From positions 1 through 64,000 of the forward strand of contig NZ_BAFQ01000167.1 of assembly GCF_000308375.1 (NCBI RefSeq): a stretch of DNA of 64,000 bases. Reading direction: 5' to 3'. The stretch comes from Nocardia aobensis NBRC 100429 (GTDB taxonomy: Bacteria; Actinomycetota; Actinomycetes; Mycobacteriales; Mycobacteriaceae). A program made the position numbers and the translations under genes. The notes below the pieces were generated by a model. It was not told the DNA's origin. It searched no databases and worked only from the letters and a program-made list of their open reading frames with translations. Of the stretch, positions 18,701-28,977 are shown in pieces (position 1 is the first letter of the stretch; each line of letters opens with the position of its first letter).

Positions 18701-21700
18701 GATGTCCATACCGCCCGCGTAGAGTTTCGCCGCAGCGATCAGCAGCGTCCGCTGGAAATCGTGCGGCCCGTCGGCCGCGAGCACGGTCTGCACCCCGTGC
18801 CGATCGGCGGCCAGCCGCAGCCGGGCGCGTTCATCGCTGCGCCGGCCCAGTACCAGCATCCGATCGCAACCCGCGGCCGTCACACACGACTCGACGTCCG
18901 ATGCTTGCGAGACGAGCCACAGCTCGCGGCGATCACCACCCGTCGTCAGCGGTGTCGCGGCGGCGGCGTGTCGCATCGCGGTCGTCAGATCCAGGACGCC
19001 GGATATCACCGCTGCCACGTATTCGCCTGTACCGTAACCGATCACCGCATCCCACCGCAGACCGCACGCCCGCCACACCTGCACCAGGACGTACAGCCGG
19101 GCCAGATCCGCTTGTACTCCGGTGGGTTCGGCGCCGCCGAGCGCGGCGGTCACCTCCGCCCGCGCCGTCCGCACCACCGCATCGTCGGCGTACAGGTCGA
19201 GGAATGTGTCGACGCCGGCTTCGGGAGCGTCGCCCAGGACCAGGCTCAGCCGCCGGTCCGCATGCTGTTCCGCCCCGGTGAACAATGCCGCTGCTGGTTC
19301 CCCACGCAGGTACGCCGCCAGCGCCGCCCGCAACTCGGGCAGCGAGGAGATCACCGCGGCTACTCGACGCTCGTGCTGCTCGCGACCGAAACCTGTTGTG
19401 TAGCAGATATCTTCGACGGCGGTATCGTCGGTCAGCCGATCGACATAGCGTTGCGCCAGGTCGCGCAGGGCCGCATCGGAACGCGCCGACAACCGGAACA
19501 GGCCGGTCCAGCCCGCGGGTAAGTCGGTGGCGGCGCGCGGCGGCGCGGCCTCGAGCACCGCGTGCGCGTTGGTGCCGCCGATGCCGAACGCCGACACGGT
19601 GGCGATCCGCGGCCGATCCGACGGCCACGCCCGCGACCGCGGCGAAACCTGGAACGGCGTCTCGGACCACGGGATCCGGCTACTGGGCCGCTCCAGATTC
19701 GCCAGTCCCGGCAGAACCGCGTGATCCAATGCCAGCACGGCTTTGACGAATCCCGCTATTCCGGCGGCGGTATCGAGATGGCCGATATTGGCCTTCACCG
19801 AACCGACGTCGCACCGATCCTCGCGCGGGCCCCCGAAAGCTTCGGTGAGCGCGGCGATCTCCATCGGATCGCCCATCGGAGTGGCCGTTCCGTGTGCCTC
19901 GACGTATCCGATCTGCGCGGGCACGATCCCGGCCACCCGGTGGGCCCGGCGGATGACCTCGACCTGCCCGTCGACACTCGGCGCGGTGAAGCCGACCTTC
20001 GCCGCGCCGTCGTTGTTGATCGCGGTGCCGCGCACCACGGCGAAGATCCGGTCACCGTCACGCACCGCGTCGTCGAGACGTTTGAGGACGACCACGCCCG
20101 CACCGTTGCCGAAGATGGTGCCGCCGGCCTGTTCGTCGAAGGCGCGGCAGTGCCCGTCGGGCGAGGCGACCATCCCCTCCTGATGCAGGTACCCGACCCG
20201 ATCCGGCACGCGCACGGCGACGCCACCGGCCACTGCGATCTCACATTCGCCGCGGCCGATGGATTGGCAGGCCAGATGGACCGCGACCAGCGAGGTCGAA
20301 CACGCGCTCTGCACGGTGACGGCAGGTCCGTGCAGGTCGAGACGGTAGGCGATCGAGGTGGGCAGGAAGTCCGGTTCGTTGCCCACCTTGATCTGGTAGT
20401 GCTGGGTGGAGGGCAGCCGGGTGAAGTCGTCGGCGAAATAGCGATGGAAGTAGCTGCTGGGCAGTCCGCCCACGAACACCCCGGTGCGCGGCCGCTGCGG
20501 CGCACCACCGTAGCCCGCGTGTTCGAGCGCCTCGACCGCGCATTCGAGCAGCAGCCGGTGCTGCGGATCGGTGACCTGAGCCTCGCGGGCGGTGAAGCCG
20601 AAGTAGTCGGCGTCGAATCCGGCGACATCGTCCAGGAGCGCCGCGGTGCGCACGTAATTCGGCGCGGCCATGCGCTCGGCCGATTCGCCCGCGGCCCGGA
20701 GTTGCTCGTCGTCGAGTTCGGTCATCGTCGTGCGCGCCCCCGCGATGACATCCCAGAATTCGTCGAGATCGGCCGCGCCCGGCACGCGCACGGCCATCCC
20801 GATCACCGCGAACGGGCCGCTGTGGTCGGCGGCCTCGTCGGCCACGTCTCGGGCGGCCACCGAGCCGGCGAGGGCAGCGGCCAGTGAGGCCACGGTCGGA
20901 TAGCGGAAAAGGTCCGTGCGCGCGATCGAGATGCCGAGTGCCTCTTCCAAGGCCAGGTGCACCCGGGCGACGAGCAGTGAATTGCCGCCGAGATCGAAGA
21001 AATTCGCGGTGGCGGGGACCGAGTCGCATTCGAGCACTCGCGCCCACACCGCCGCTATCGCATCGGAGAGTTCGTTCGCTGACGCCGTGGTTGCACTGGG
21101 CACCGTCGTGCCGGGTGCGGGCAAACTCCTGCGGTCGATCTTCCCGGCGGCATTGCGCGGAAACTCTTCGAGCACAACGAATCTCGACGGAACCATATAG
21201 GCAGGCAGCAGCGCACGGGCATGCTCACGCAACACCTCGGCGTCGACCTCCGCGTCGTGCGCGGAGCTCACGTAGCCGACCAGTTCGCTGCGCTGCGGAT
21301 CATCACCGAAGACCGTGACCACGGCCTCGCGCACCCCGTCGGCGGTGCGCAACACCGCCTCGACTTCACCGGCCTCGATGCGCAGGCCACGCAATTTCAG
21401 CTGATGGTCGGCCCGGCCGAGGTATTCCAGGCGTCCGTCCGGCAGCCGCCGCACCCGATCGCCGGTGGCGTACAGCCGTTCTCCGGTCCGCCGGTCGGCC
21501 ACGAAGCGGCCAGTCTCGTCGGCGGGATCGACGTAGCCGCGCGCCAGGCAGACTCCGGCCAGATGCAGCTGACCCGGAACTCCCACGGGTACAGGGTGTC
21601 CCGCCGCGTCCAGGACGACGGCGCGCACGTTCTCGATCGGCCGGCCGAGGGTGACCGCCGATCCCGGAAGTATCTGTTCCCAGGTGACGTCGACGGCCGC

Positions 21701-23257
21701 TTCGGTCGGTCCGTAATAGTTGCAGAGCGCGGTATCCGGCAGCAGCCGATGGAATTCGGCGGCCACATCCGCGGGCAGCGCCTCACCGCTGGTGGTCACA
21801 TAGCGCAGCGAGGTGCACGCCTCGACTCCCGGCTCGGCCAGCCACGTGCGCAACATCGAGGGCACGAAGTGAGCGACGGTGATCCTCTGCGCGCGAATGG
21901 TTTCCAGCAGGTAGCGCGAATCCCGGTGTCCCTCCGCATCGCACAGCACCGACTGCGCGCCGTGCACCAGCGGATAGAACAGATCCCACACCGAGACGTC
22001 GAAGGTCAGCGGTGTCTTCTGCAGCACCCGATCCGATTCGTCGATGCGAATCGCGTCGTGCAGCAGGCGATTACAGATCGCCGCGTGTTCGATCAGCACA
22101 CCTTTGGGCCGGCCGGTCGAGCCGGAGGTGTAGATGACGTAGGCCAGATCCGTCGGCGCGCCGACCCGCGCGGGCGCGGGCTCGACCTGTTCCAGGTCGT
22201 CCCATACCGCATCCAGATCGATCGCCGTGACGCCCTCGACCGATAAGCGTCCGGCGATGTCGGCGTCGTCGCACAGCACCACCGACGCACCGGAATCCGC
22301 GAGGATCGTCGCCAGCCGCGCATCCGGATCCGCGGGATCCAGCGGCAGATAGGCCGCACCGGCCTTCATGACGCCCAGCGCCAGCACCGGTACCCGGGGC
22401 GAGCGCCGCAGGCACAGCGCGACGATCTGCCGGGGCCGCACACCCACGGCGCTCAGATATCCGGCGGCCCGCGCGGCGCGGTCGTCGAGTTCGCCGTAAC
22501 TCAGCGTGCCCGCCTCGGAAATCACCGCGGGCCTGTCCGGCCGGCGCGCCGCTCGTTCGGCGATCAGTGCGTGCAGGGTGGTCGCGGGGCGGGCCACCAG
22601 CGGCCCGGTCGACCACTCGTCGAGGGCCGCCCGGTCGTCGTCCGGCAGCATCGGCAGGGCCGCGAGCGCGGTATCCGGATGGGCGGTGAACGCGTCGATC
22701 AGCAGCGCCCACTGCGCGAGGAGCCGGCGCACCGTCTGCGGCTCGAACAGTTCGGCGTCGTATTCGCAGCGCAGTTCATTGGCGCCGCGATCGTCGACGA
22801 AGACCAGATCGCAGCCGACGACGGCCTCGAGCGCATCCTCCACCGCGTCCGGATCGTGGTCGCCGGTGACCTCGCAGTAGGCGATCTGGAACAGCGGATG
22901 ACGATCGAAGATCGGTGTGGGGCAGAGTTTCCCGATCAACTCGTCGATGTCGAAGCCGGCGCGTGCGGCCACCAGCCGCGACCGGGCGTCGTCGACCTCG
23001 ACGGCCAGCGCTTCCGCCGTGCGATCCGGTTCGACGGCGATCCGCAGCGGAATCGGTGAATCATCCTCTGGCGCAATCACACCGAGTGTGACCTCGGCGT
23101 GTCCGGAATACCTGTGGATCAGGGCGACCAGCGCCGCCACCGCCGGACCCGGCGCGCCGGGACGATACTCCTCCCGGGCACGCAGATATCGCTGCACCGG
23201 TGCGCGGCGGAAATCGGTGGCGATGGCGAGGACGCCGGGAAGAAAGTCGGCTTGCAC
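15740..23257 (-). CDS. Hybrid NRPS-PKS: C(remnant)-A-PCP-KS-AT°-DH-KR-ACP
   Basis: The protein has 2505 residues. Residues 1-190 match only the C-terminal half of a condensation domain and have no HHxxxDG. A domain ~225-710: YTSGSTGRPKG, YGPTEA and NAAGKIDR. Its binding-pocket code, read by alignment to PheA/EntF, is D-V-W-H-T-S-Y-V-D-K, closest to serine codes. PCP: Ser760 in LGGNSL. KS ~815-1240: Cys986 (SACSTSL), EAHGTATPMGDP, NIGHLD. AT-like ~1330-1540: elbow is GYGTGE (1407-1412), catalytic Ser replaced by Gly1409. DH ~1570-1870: His1595 in HRLFGTAVVP intact, but the usual Asp is Glu in GLVEAAFQ. KR: TGGLRGIG, HAAGVLDD, YAAAN. ACP: LGMDSL. It starts at a GTG 16 nt after the carbamoyltransferase stop. 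Confidence 0.94.
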
Positions 23258-23273
23258 AGTAACTCGATCCCAC

Positions 23274-25070
23274 TTATCCGGCGCGAACCGGCTCTACCAG
23301 GTAATTGCCGATGGCCAGCACGTCCAGTCCGGCGGTGACGAAGGTGTCGAGGCCCTCGCCCGGCGTGCACACGATCGGCTGGCCCTTCACGTTGAACGAG
23401 GTGTTCAGCAGGATCGGCGTACCGGTTTCGTGCCGGAAGGCGTCGATCACCGTCCAGAACCGTTCGTTGCGGTCCCGCGACACCGTCTGTACCCGGGCCG
23501 ATCCGTCGACATGGGTGACCGCCGGCAACCCCTCGCGGAATTCCGGCCGCACCGAGGTGATGAACAACATCCAGGCGTAGGTGTCGATCTCGGTGTCCTT
23601 GATGTCGAAATACGTGGTCGCGTACTCGTCGAGGACCGCGGGGGCGAAGGGCCGGAAGCCCTCCCGCTTCTTCACCTTCGCGTTGATGATGTCGCGCATC
23701 CGCGGATGGCGCGGGTCACCGAGGATGCTGCGATTGCCCAGGGCTCGCGGACCGTACTCCAGGCGCCCCTGGAACAGTGCCCCGATCTGCCCGGCGGCCA
23801 ACCGGCGGCCCAGTTCCCCGGCCAGCGCCGCGAAGTCGTCGAATCGCGTTGCGGTGCAATCGGTCCGACTCGCCAGCGCCGCCGCGATCTCGTCGTCGGA
23901 ATATTCCGGGCCGTTCAGCGGGGTCTCGATGCCCGCGATCGGGGCGGCCTGCTCACGCTGATGGTGAACGTACAGCGCGGCACCCAGCGCGGTGCCGTCG
24001 TCACCGGCCGCGGACTGGATGAACATGCGCTTGAACTGGCGGCTGCGCAGAATCACGCCGTTCGCCGTGCAGTTGAGCGCGACCCCGCCGGCCATGCACA
24101 GATTCTTCGCACCGGTCTGTTTGCGGAAGTGGCGCAGCGTATGCAGCAGCGTCGCCTCGAGCGCCGCCTGCAGGGCGGCCGCGATATCGCGGTGGTGGTC
24201 GGTCAGTTCGTCCTCGGGGCCGCGGGCCGGTCCGAAGATCTCCTCGACGGCTTTCAGTGTGCCGCGGTAGGTTTCCCGGTCCAGATCGGTTTCGTTGCGG
24301 TACAGGATGGGAATCGTGAAGGTACCGTCCGGCCGCAGATGAATGAGATCCATCATCGCCGCGAAGTGTTTGCGGTGGTCACCGTAGGGCGCCAGCCCCA
24401 TGATCTTGTATTCGTCGAGGCCGAACGCGAAGCCCAGATAGTAGGTGAAGACGCCGTAGAGAATTCCCAGGGAATTCAGCTCCGAGACCGTCGCGATCGG
24501 TTCGATGCCCGCATCCGTTCCGAGCGCGACGGTCGCGCTGTGCTGCTCTCCCATGCCGTCGGCCACCAGGATCAGCGCCGAATCGAATCCGCTCGGATAG
24601 AACGTGCTGGCCGCGTGGGCCAGGTGATGCGGTACCTGCACCAGCCGGTCGTCCCAGTCACCGCCGAAGGTTTCCGCGAGTGTGTCCAGCAGCACCTGGC
24701 GGGCGAAGACCTCACGGAAGCGCGCGCGCCCGAGTTCACTGTGGTCGAATTCGGCGCGCAGCGGCTCGTAGGAGAAACCGTGCGCCAGGACGTCGAGCGC
24801 ATCGACCGAGATCCCGGCCCGCTCACAGCCGAAACGGATGGCGTGTTCGGGAAAGGCGCCGGTCGCCTTCTCGCCGGTGAACCGCTCCTCGGCGACCGCG
24901 CTGACCAGCTCGCCCTCGTGCAACAGCGCCGCCGCGGAATCGAAGCCCTGGGTGATGCGATAGTCCCGCCAGTCCAGTCCCGGGAAGCGGGCCTGCTTGA
25001 ACGGCACACTGTTGTGCAGACCGCTGATCCCCATGATCGACTTCGGTTGCGCGGCTGGTGTTCTCACCAT
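23274..25070 (-). CDS. O-carbamoyltransferase (NodU/TobZ/CmcH family)
   Basis: This is a 598-residue, two-domain enzyme. The N-terminal YrdC-independent Kae1-like domain carries the metal-binding HHLAHA motif (148-153), VADGMGE and MAGGVALNC. The C-terminal domain holds GRLEYGPRALGNRSIL, typical of the family. It would make carbamoyl-adenylate from carbamoyl phosphate and ATP and place the carbamoyl group on a hydroxyl of the product, as in tobramycin, novobiocin or cephamycin pathways. The ATG at 25070 follows the methyltransferase stop by 9 nt; an internal ATG at 25034 (MGISGLHNS) is an alternative start. It lies in the middle of the biosynthetic operon, supporting a late tailoring role. 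Confidence 0.93.
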   Translation of the reverse strand: MVRTPAAQPKSIMGISGLHNSVPFKQARFPGLDWRDYRITQGFDSAAALLHEGELVSAVAEERFTGEKATGAFPEHAIRFGCERAGISVDALDVLAHGFSYEPLRAEFDHSELGRARFREVFARQVLLDTLAETFGGDWDDRLVQVPHHLAHAASTFYPSGFDSALILVADGMGEQHSATVALGTDAGIEPIATVSELNSLGILYGVFTYYLGFAFGLDEYKIMGLAPYGDHRKHFAAMMDLIHLRPDGTFTIPILYRNETDLDRETYRGTLKAVEEIFGPARGPEDELTDHHRDIAAALQAALEATLLHTLRHFRKQTGAKNLCMAGGVALNCTANGVILRSRQFKRMFIQSAAGDDGTALGAALYVHHQREQAAPIAGIETPLNGPEYSDDEIAAALASRTDCTATRFDDFAALAGELGRRLAAGQIGALFQGRLEYGPRALGNRSILGDPRHPRMRDIINAKVKKREGFRPFAPAVLDEYATTYFDIKDTEIDTYAWMLFITSVRPEFREGLPAVTHVDGSARVQTVSRDRNERFWTVIDAFRHETGTPILLNTSFNVKGQPIVCTPGEGLDTFVTAGLDVLAIGNYLVEPVRAG

Positions 25071-25079
25071 GGCGAAGGC

Positions 25080-25904
25080 TCACAATCTTCGTGCCCGCGG
25101 ACGTTTGCGGGCGAAATACTGGCTGGTCGCATACAGTTCGACGGCGATGTCGGTATCCGGGACGACGCGCCGCAGGAAGGCGCGATGGGCATCGATGGCC
25201 GCCGGGTCGGCGCCGGCGTGTTCCAGGTAGGCGGGCACGCACTGCTCGAAACCCAAGGCGTGCAACATCTTCGCCTCCGGCATCGCCGATACCGGCTGGA
25301 AGCGGTCACGGCGCGCGATGATGAAGCCGGCCTCGGTGAGCAGCTGCGGAGTGCGGTCGTAGATGTCGTGTGCGGCGCCGCGCGCCCGGCCGAGGGCGAA
25401 CCACCACTGCCGCCACAGATCCGCGGCCGGATCGTCGGCGGGGACGAATCGCAGTGCCCCGACGTCGGACATCTCGAGCAGCAGCGCACCGTCGTCGGCG
25501 AGCATGCGCTCCATCGCGGTGAGCGCGGCGGCGGCGTCGGCCACGTGCATCAGCAGGAAGCGGCTGTACACCCAGTCGACCGAGCCGGGTTCCAGCGGTG
25601 CGTCCTCGATGCGCGCGTGCACGTAACGCACCTGCGGCAGATCCCCGACCAGCCGGCGGGCGATCTCGAGTTGTTCGGCGGAGGCGTCGACGGCGTAGAC
25701 GATGCCGTCCGGCCCGACCCGCTCGGCCAGCCAGGCCGTCATCGCGCCGTGCCCGCAGCCGATATCGGCCACCGTCGCACCGGCACAGACTCCCACCGAC
25801 TCGAGGAAGGCCCGGGAACTCGGGTTGTAATGCTGATCCAGCAGGGCCAGGCGCGCCGCGTCGCGATCGCCGACGGCCATGCTGTAGGTCATCGCTGCAG
25901 CCAT
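25080..25904 (-). CDS. SAM-dependent methyltransferase
   Basis: This is a 274-residue class I methyltransferase. Motif I is VADIGCGHGAMTAWLA (about 45-60), the acidic residue ending the next strand is in VYAVDASAEQLEIARR, and motif II/post-I features RYVHARIEDAPLEPGSVDWV follow, as in UbiE/Methyltransf_25 enzymes. It would methylate an O, N or C atom of the intermediate or product; the sequence alone does not say which. It sits between the BAHD-like acyltransferase and the carbamoyltransferase with gaps of 15 and 9 nt, so it is co-transcribed. Confidence 0.88.
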   Translation of the reverse strand: MAAAMTYSMAVGDRDAARLALLDQHYNPSSRAFLESVGVCAGATVADIGCGHGAMTAWLAERVGPDGIVYAVDASAEQLEIARRLVGDLPQVRYVHARIEDAPLEPGSVDWVYSRFLLMHVADAAAALTAMERMLADDGALLLEMSDVGALRFVPADDPAADLWRQWWFALGRARGAAHDIYDRTPQLLTEAGFIIARRDRFQPVSAMPEAKMLHALGFEQCVPAYLEHAGADPAAIDAHRAFLRRVVPDTDIAVELYATSQYFARKRPRARRL

Positions 25905-25919
25905 ATCGGATTCGTCTCT

Positions 25920-27065
25920 CTACGAACGCGCGGCCGGTTCGTGCTCGAGCGTGGAGGCCCACTGCAGGCTGTGTGCCCGCTCCGGATCGGGCAGCAGATA
26001 GGCCCCGTCCTGGCGCGGCCGGCGGCCCGGTGTCACCAGAGCGACCGGCGGCCCGGCGCCGAAATCCAGCCAGGAGGCGGGGATCCGGGACAGATTGCTG
26101 ACCAGGAAGCCCGACCGCGGCGGATATCCCCACACCCGATCGAGCCCAGCGATACCGTGCACCTGCAGGAACGCCTCGAGTTCGGCGATCGCGTCGTCGA
26201 TGCGCTCCGGCGCGGAGGCGACCGCGTCCCGCACCCAGCCGGCGATCTCCGGAACCGAGGCGTTGCGCACCCGCTCGGTCTCGACATCGACCAGCACCTG
26301 CACGAACGCGTTACCGAAATACGTGGGGCCCAGCTCGCGGACGAAGCGACGGATGTCGACCGGGCAGGCCAGGGTCACTCGCTCGGTGTCCTTGGTCGCC
26401 GCGTAGTCGCGAAACAGGCCCGCCGCCACCAGATCCGCGGTCGACAGCCCCGAGACCTCCGCCTGCGCCTCACATTCGGTGAGATCGAGCCGGCCGGTGT
26501 GGACGTCGAGTTCGGGCAGTTCCAGATCCGGCTCGACGATGACGAAACCCGCCCGGTGCAACGCATCCGGATCGACGCTGTCGCGTCCGCGGGCCTGTGG
26601 CCGCGTCAGCACCTCGCGGTCACAGCGCGGCGACAGGAACCGAGCACCGCGTGCCCGGGCCGCCCAGGCCGCCAGGAAGAAGAACATGCCGTAGCCGTCG
26701 GCCAGGCCGTGCGACATCGACAGCCCGACGGCCGTGCGATCGCCGCGGGTCACCACCCGGCCGCGTGCGAGCACATTGCCCACTCCGATCTCGACCGGGT
26801 CGAGGCATTCGCTCAGTGGCACTGTGGATTCGGCGACCGTGGCCCGGATCGCGGGGCGCGGGTCGTCGACGTCGAATGCCAGGGTGCGCTCGTCGAGTTG
26901 CACCAGTGCCGCGTCCGCACCGACGAATTCGCGCGCGGTCTCGACATAGGCCTCGACGATCCGATCGGCGTCGAGCACCTCGCCGAACTCCACCACGAAC
27001 TGCAGCGGACCGGCCATATTCGCCGTCCACATGTGGTCGACGGTCGACAGCGGTACCGGCGCCAT
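25920..27065 (-). CDS. BAHD-like acyltransferase (Transferase family, HxxxD/DFGxG)
   Basis: The protein has 381 residues. Two signatures of the plant/fungal BAHD acyltransferase family are visible: the catalytic HxxxD in MSHGLADG (His119, Asp123) and DFGAG at ~334-338, corresponding to the structural DFGWG. A YFGNAFV stretch typical of the same family also occurs (about residue 257). These enzymes belong to the wider condensation-domain superfamily and use acyl-CoA or acyl-carrier donors to make esters or amides. The ATG at 27065 has GGAGAGGAG ideally placed, overlapping the end of the AMP-ligase gene, and the two genes are almost fused. Likely role: acylation or chain release in the pathway. 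A C-domain-like assignment is the alternative. Confidence 0.8.
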   Translation of the reverse strand: MAPVPLSTVDHMWTANMAGPLQFVVEFGEVLDADRIVEAYVETAREFVGADAALVQLDERTLAFDVDDPRPAIRATVAESTVPLSECLDPVEIGVGNVLARGRVVTRGDRTAVGLSMSHGLADGYGMFFFLAAWAARARGARFLSPRCDREVLTRPQARGRDSVDPDALHRAGFVIVEPDLELPELDVHTGRLDLTECEAQAEVSGLSTADLVAAGLFRDYAATKDTERVTLACPVDIRRFVRELGPTYFGNAFVQVLVDVETERVRNASVPEIAGWVRDAVASAPERIDDAIAELEAFLQVHGIAGLDRVWGYPPRSGFLVSNLSRIPASWLDFGAGPPVALVTPGRRPRQDGAYLLPDPERAHSLQWASTLEHEPAARS

Positions 27066-27067
27066 CG

Positions 27068-28699
27068 TCAACTCCTCTCCAGGGCGTCGAATTCGCCCTG
27101 CAGCAACTGGTTCCACATCACCCGCCGCCGCGGTTTACCGCTGGTGGTGCGCGCGATGAGTCCCCGGTCGCCGATGAACAACCGCAGCGACGTCTCCGCT
27201 CCGAGCTGCCCGGCCAGGACCTGCCGCAGTCGCACGGCCTCCACCGGCTTGTCCTCGACCAGCACGGCGACGCGCGCGGCGCCGAAAGCGTTGCCGGCCA
27301 GCGCGACCACCCGATTGGCGGACACGCCGAACGCCTCCACCACGGCCGCCTCGATGTCCTCGGCATAGACCGTGCGCCCGCGCACCTTCACCGCGTCGCC
27401 GACCCGGCCGATCGGATACAACTGCCCGCCCACCAGCAGGCCCGCGTCACCGGTCGCCAGAGCGCCGTCCTCGGCACGCGACAGGTCGCGAGTGCCCTCG
27501 GCCGTCTGGTACTCCCGAGCGACGCTCGGACCACCGACGATCAATTCGCCCGGCGCTCCGGCATATTCGTCGGTCGACGCGGTCCGCACCGTCACCCCGT
27601 CCAGCGGTGCGCCGCAACCGACCAGCCAGCGCCGGCCGTCCTCGAGCGGGGCGGCCATCAGGTCGAACGGACCGTCCACGGCGCCGGTGTCGGGTGTCAC
27701 CGCGGCGACCTGCACCGGCTCCGAGGGCCGCAGACCGGATACCGCGAGCGTGCCCTCGGCGAGCCCGTAGGCGGGACACGGTGTGCGCGAATCGAATCCG
27801 TAGGGCGCCAGCCGCTCGGCGAAGCCGCGCAGAATCGCCGGATCGATCCGTTCGGCGCCCACGATCATCACCCGCCAGGGATCGAAATCCATTCCGGCCA
27901 ACGCTTCGTCGGTCATCTTTCGCAGCAGATACGCCAGCGCGAAGTTCGGTGTCGCCGTGATCGTCGCACCGTCGCGGCCGAAACAGGACAGCCACGACAG
28001 CGGATCTCGAATGAAATCGATCGGCGTCATGGCCTGAATGTCCAGATTCAGAATGGTCGGCGTGATGATGCAGCCGATCAGCCCCATATCGTGATACGGC
28101 GGCAGCCAGGTGGCGATCCGGTCCGTCGGCCGAAACTCCAGCCACCGATCGATCGCGGCGCAATTGGCCTCCAGATTCGCCACCGATACCCGCACCGCTT
28201 TGGGCGAACCGCTACTGCCGGAGGTGAATTGGAGCAACCCGATCCGGTCGGGCTCGCAACCCGGCAGTTCCGTCACGGCGGGAGTCTCATTCGACGTCCC
28301 GACAATCGTGACTTCGCCCAGGGATTCGAGCACCGGATGAACCACCGCGGCGAGTTCCTCCGCCACGATGATCGCCGACGGTGCGGCCGCGGCCAGCAAT
28401 GCCGACAGTTGCTGCCGATACGCCGACTCGTTCTGCAGCGGTAGCGGCGGTGCCAGCGGATTCGGTGTCGCCCCCGCGGCCAGCACGCCGAAGAAATTCG
28501 TCATGAATCGTTCCGGGGCCGATTCCACGATGGAAACCACCGCACCCGGACGCACCCCGGCGTCGAGACAGGCCGCGGCCACCCGCCGCACCTGCTCACT
28601 CAGCCGGGGGTAGCCGACGCGCCGCCATTCGCCCTCGTCGGCGATGGTCCAGCCCCGGTCCTCGCCGTCGTAGGCCAGCCAGTCGAGCAGGCCCGTCAC
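27068..28699 (-). CDS. Fatty acyl-AMP ligase (FAAL-like) / AMP-dependent synthetase
   Basis: This is a 543-residue adenylate-forming enzyme. The P-loop is LLQFTSGSSGSPKAVRVSV; the FAAL-type motif WLPPYHDMGLIG is present; YGLAEGTLAVSG is the A5 region; GDAGLL and YPIGRVGDAVKVRG form the hinge region; the C-terminal lysine motif is TTSGKPRRR. FAALs activate a carboxylic acid as its adenylate and hand it to an ACP rather than CoA, and the ACP gene lies immediately upstream. The GTG start at 28699 forms a GTGA overlap with the ACP stop, so translation is coupled. This pair most likely supplies the starter or a side-chain acyl group. Confidence 0.9.
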   Translation of the reverse strand: MTGLLDWLAYDGEDRGWTIADEGEWRRVGYPRLSEQVRRVAAACLDAGVRPGAVVSIVESAPERFMTNFFGVLAAGATPNPLAPPLPLQNESAYRQQLSALLAAAAPSAIIVAEELAAVVHPVLESLGEVTIVGTSNETPAVTELPGCEPDRIGLLQFTSGSSGSPKAVRVSVANLEANCAAIDRWLEFRPTDRIATWLPPYHDMGLIGCIITPTILNLDIQAMTPIDFIRDPLSWLSCFGRDGATITATPNFALAYLLRKMTDEALAGMDFDPWRVMIVGAERIDPAILRGFAERLAPYGFDSRTPCPAYGLAEGTLAVSGLRPSEPVQVAAVTPDTGAVDGPFDLMAAPLEDGRRWLVGCGAPLDGVTVRTASTDEYAGAPGELIVGGPSVAREYQTAEGTRDLSRAEDGALATGDAGLLVGGQLYPIGRVGDAVKVRGRTVYAEDIEAAVVEAFGVSANRVVALAGNAFGAARVAVLVEDKPVEAVRLRQVLAGQLGAETSLRLFIGDRGLIARTTSGKPRRRVMWNQLLQGEFDALERS

Positions 28700-28953
28700 G
28701 GCTGTTTCGCCCGCAGCGCGTCGCATACCATCTGCTCGATATCGCCGACGGTCACCACATTCGTCGCACCGGAGTCACCGCCGGCGTCGATTCCGAAACG
28801 CACCTGCAGCCCGAGCGCGAGTTCGATCAGGGCCAGCGAGTCGTAACCCAACTGTTCGGCCAGCACATCATCGGAGGCCAATTCCGCCGAAGGCTGGGGG
28901 GCGTGCCGACGGACCAGTTCCCGTACCTGGTCGCGCACTTCACTTTCGTCCAC
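28696..28953 (-). CDS. Acyl carrier protein
   Basis: This is an 85-residue free-standing carrier protein. The phosphopantetheine attachment serine is in LAEQLGYDSLALIELALG (Ser39). Acidic N-terminal helix residues and the pattern GDIEQMVCDAL at the end match PP-binding domains. It overlaps the FAAL-like ligase gene by 4 nt, which marks it as that ligase's partner, carrying the activated acid to the PKS/NRPS or to the diiron oxygenase encoded just upstream. Confidence 0.93.
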   Translation of the reverse strand: MDESEVRDQVRELVRRHAPQPSAELASDDVLAEQLGYDSLALIELALGLQVRFGIDAGGDSGATNVVTVGDIEQMVCDALRAKQP

Positions 28954-28977
28954 GAAATGCTCCCGAATTGTCTGTGT

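Noticed and set aside
22917-27368. 1483-codon open frame on the plus strand opposite the carbamoyltransferase, methyltransferase and acyltransferase genes
   Set aside because: It is a shadow frame with no recognisable motifs, and it covers several well-supported minus-strand genes with proper ribosome-binding sites.
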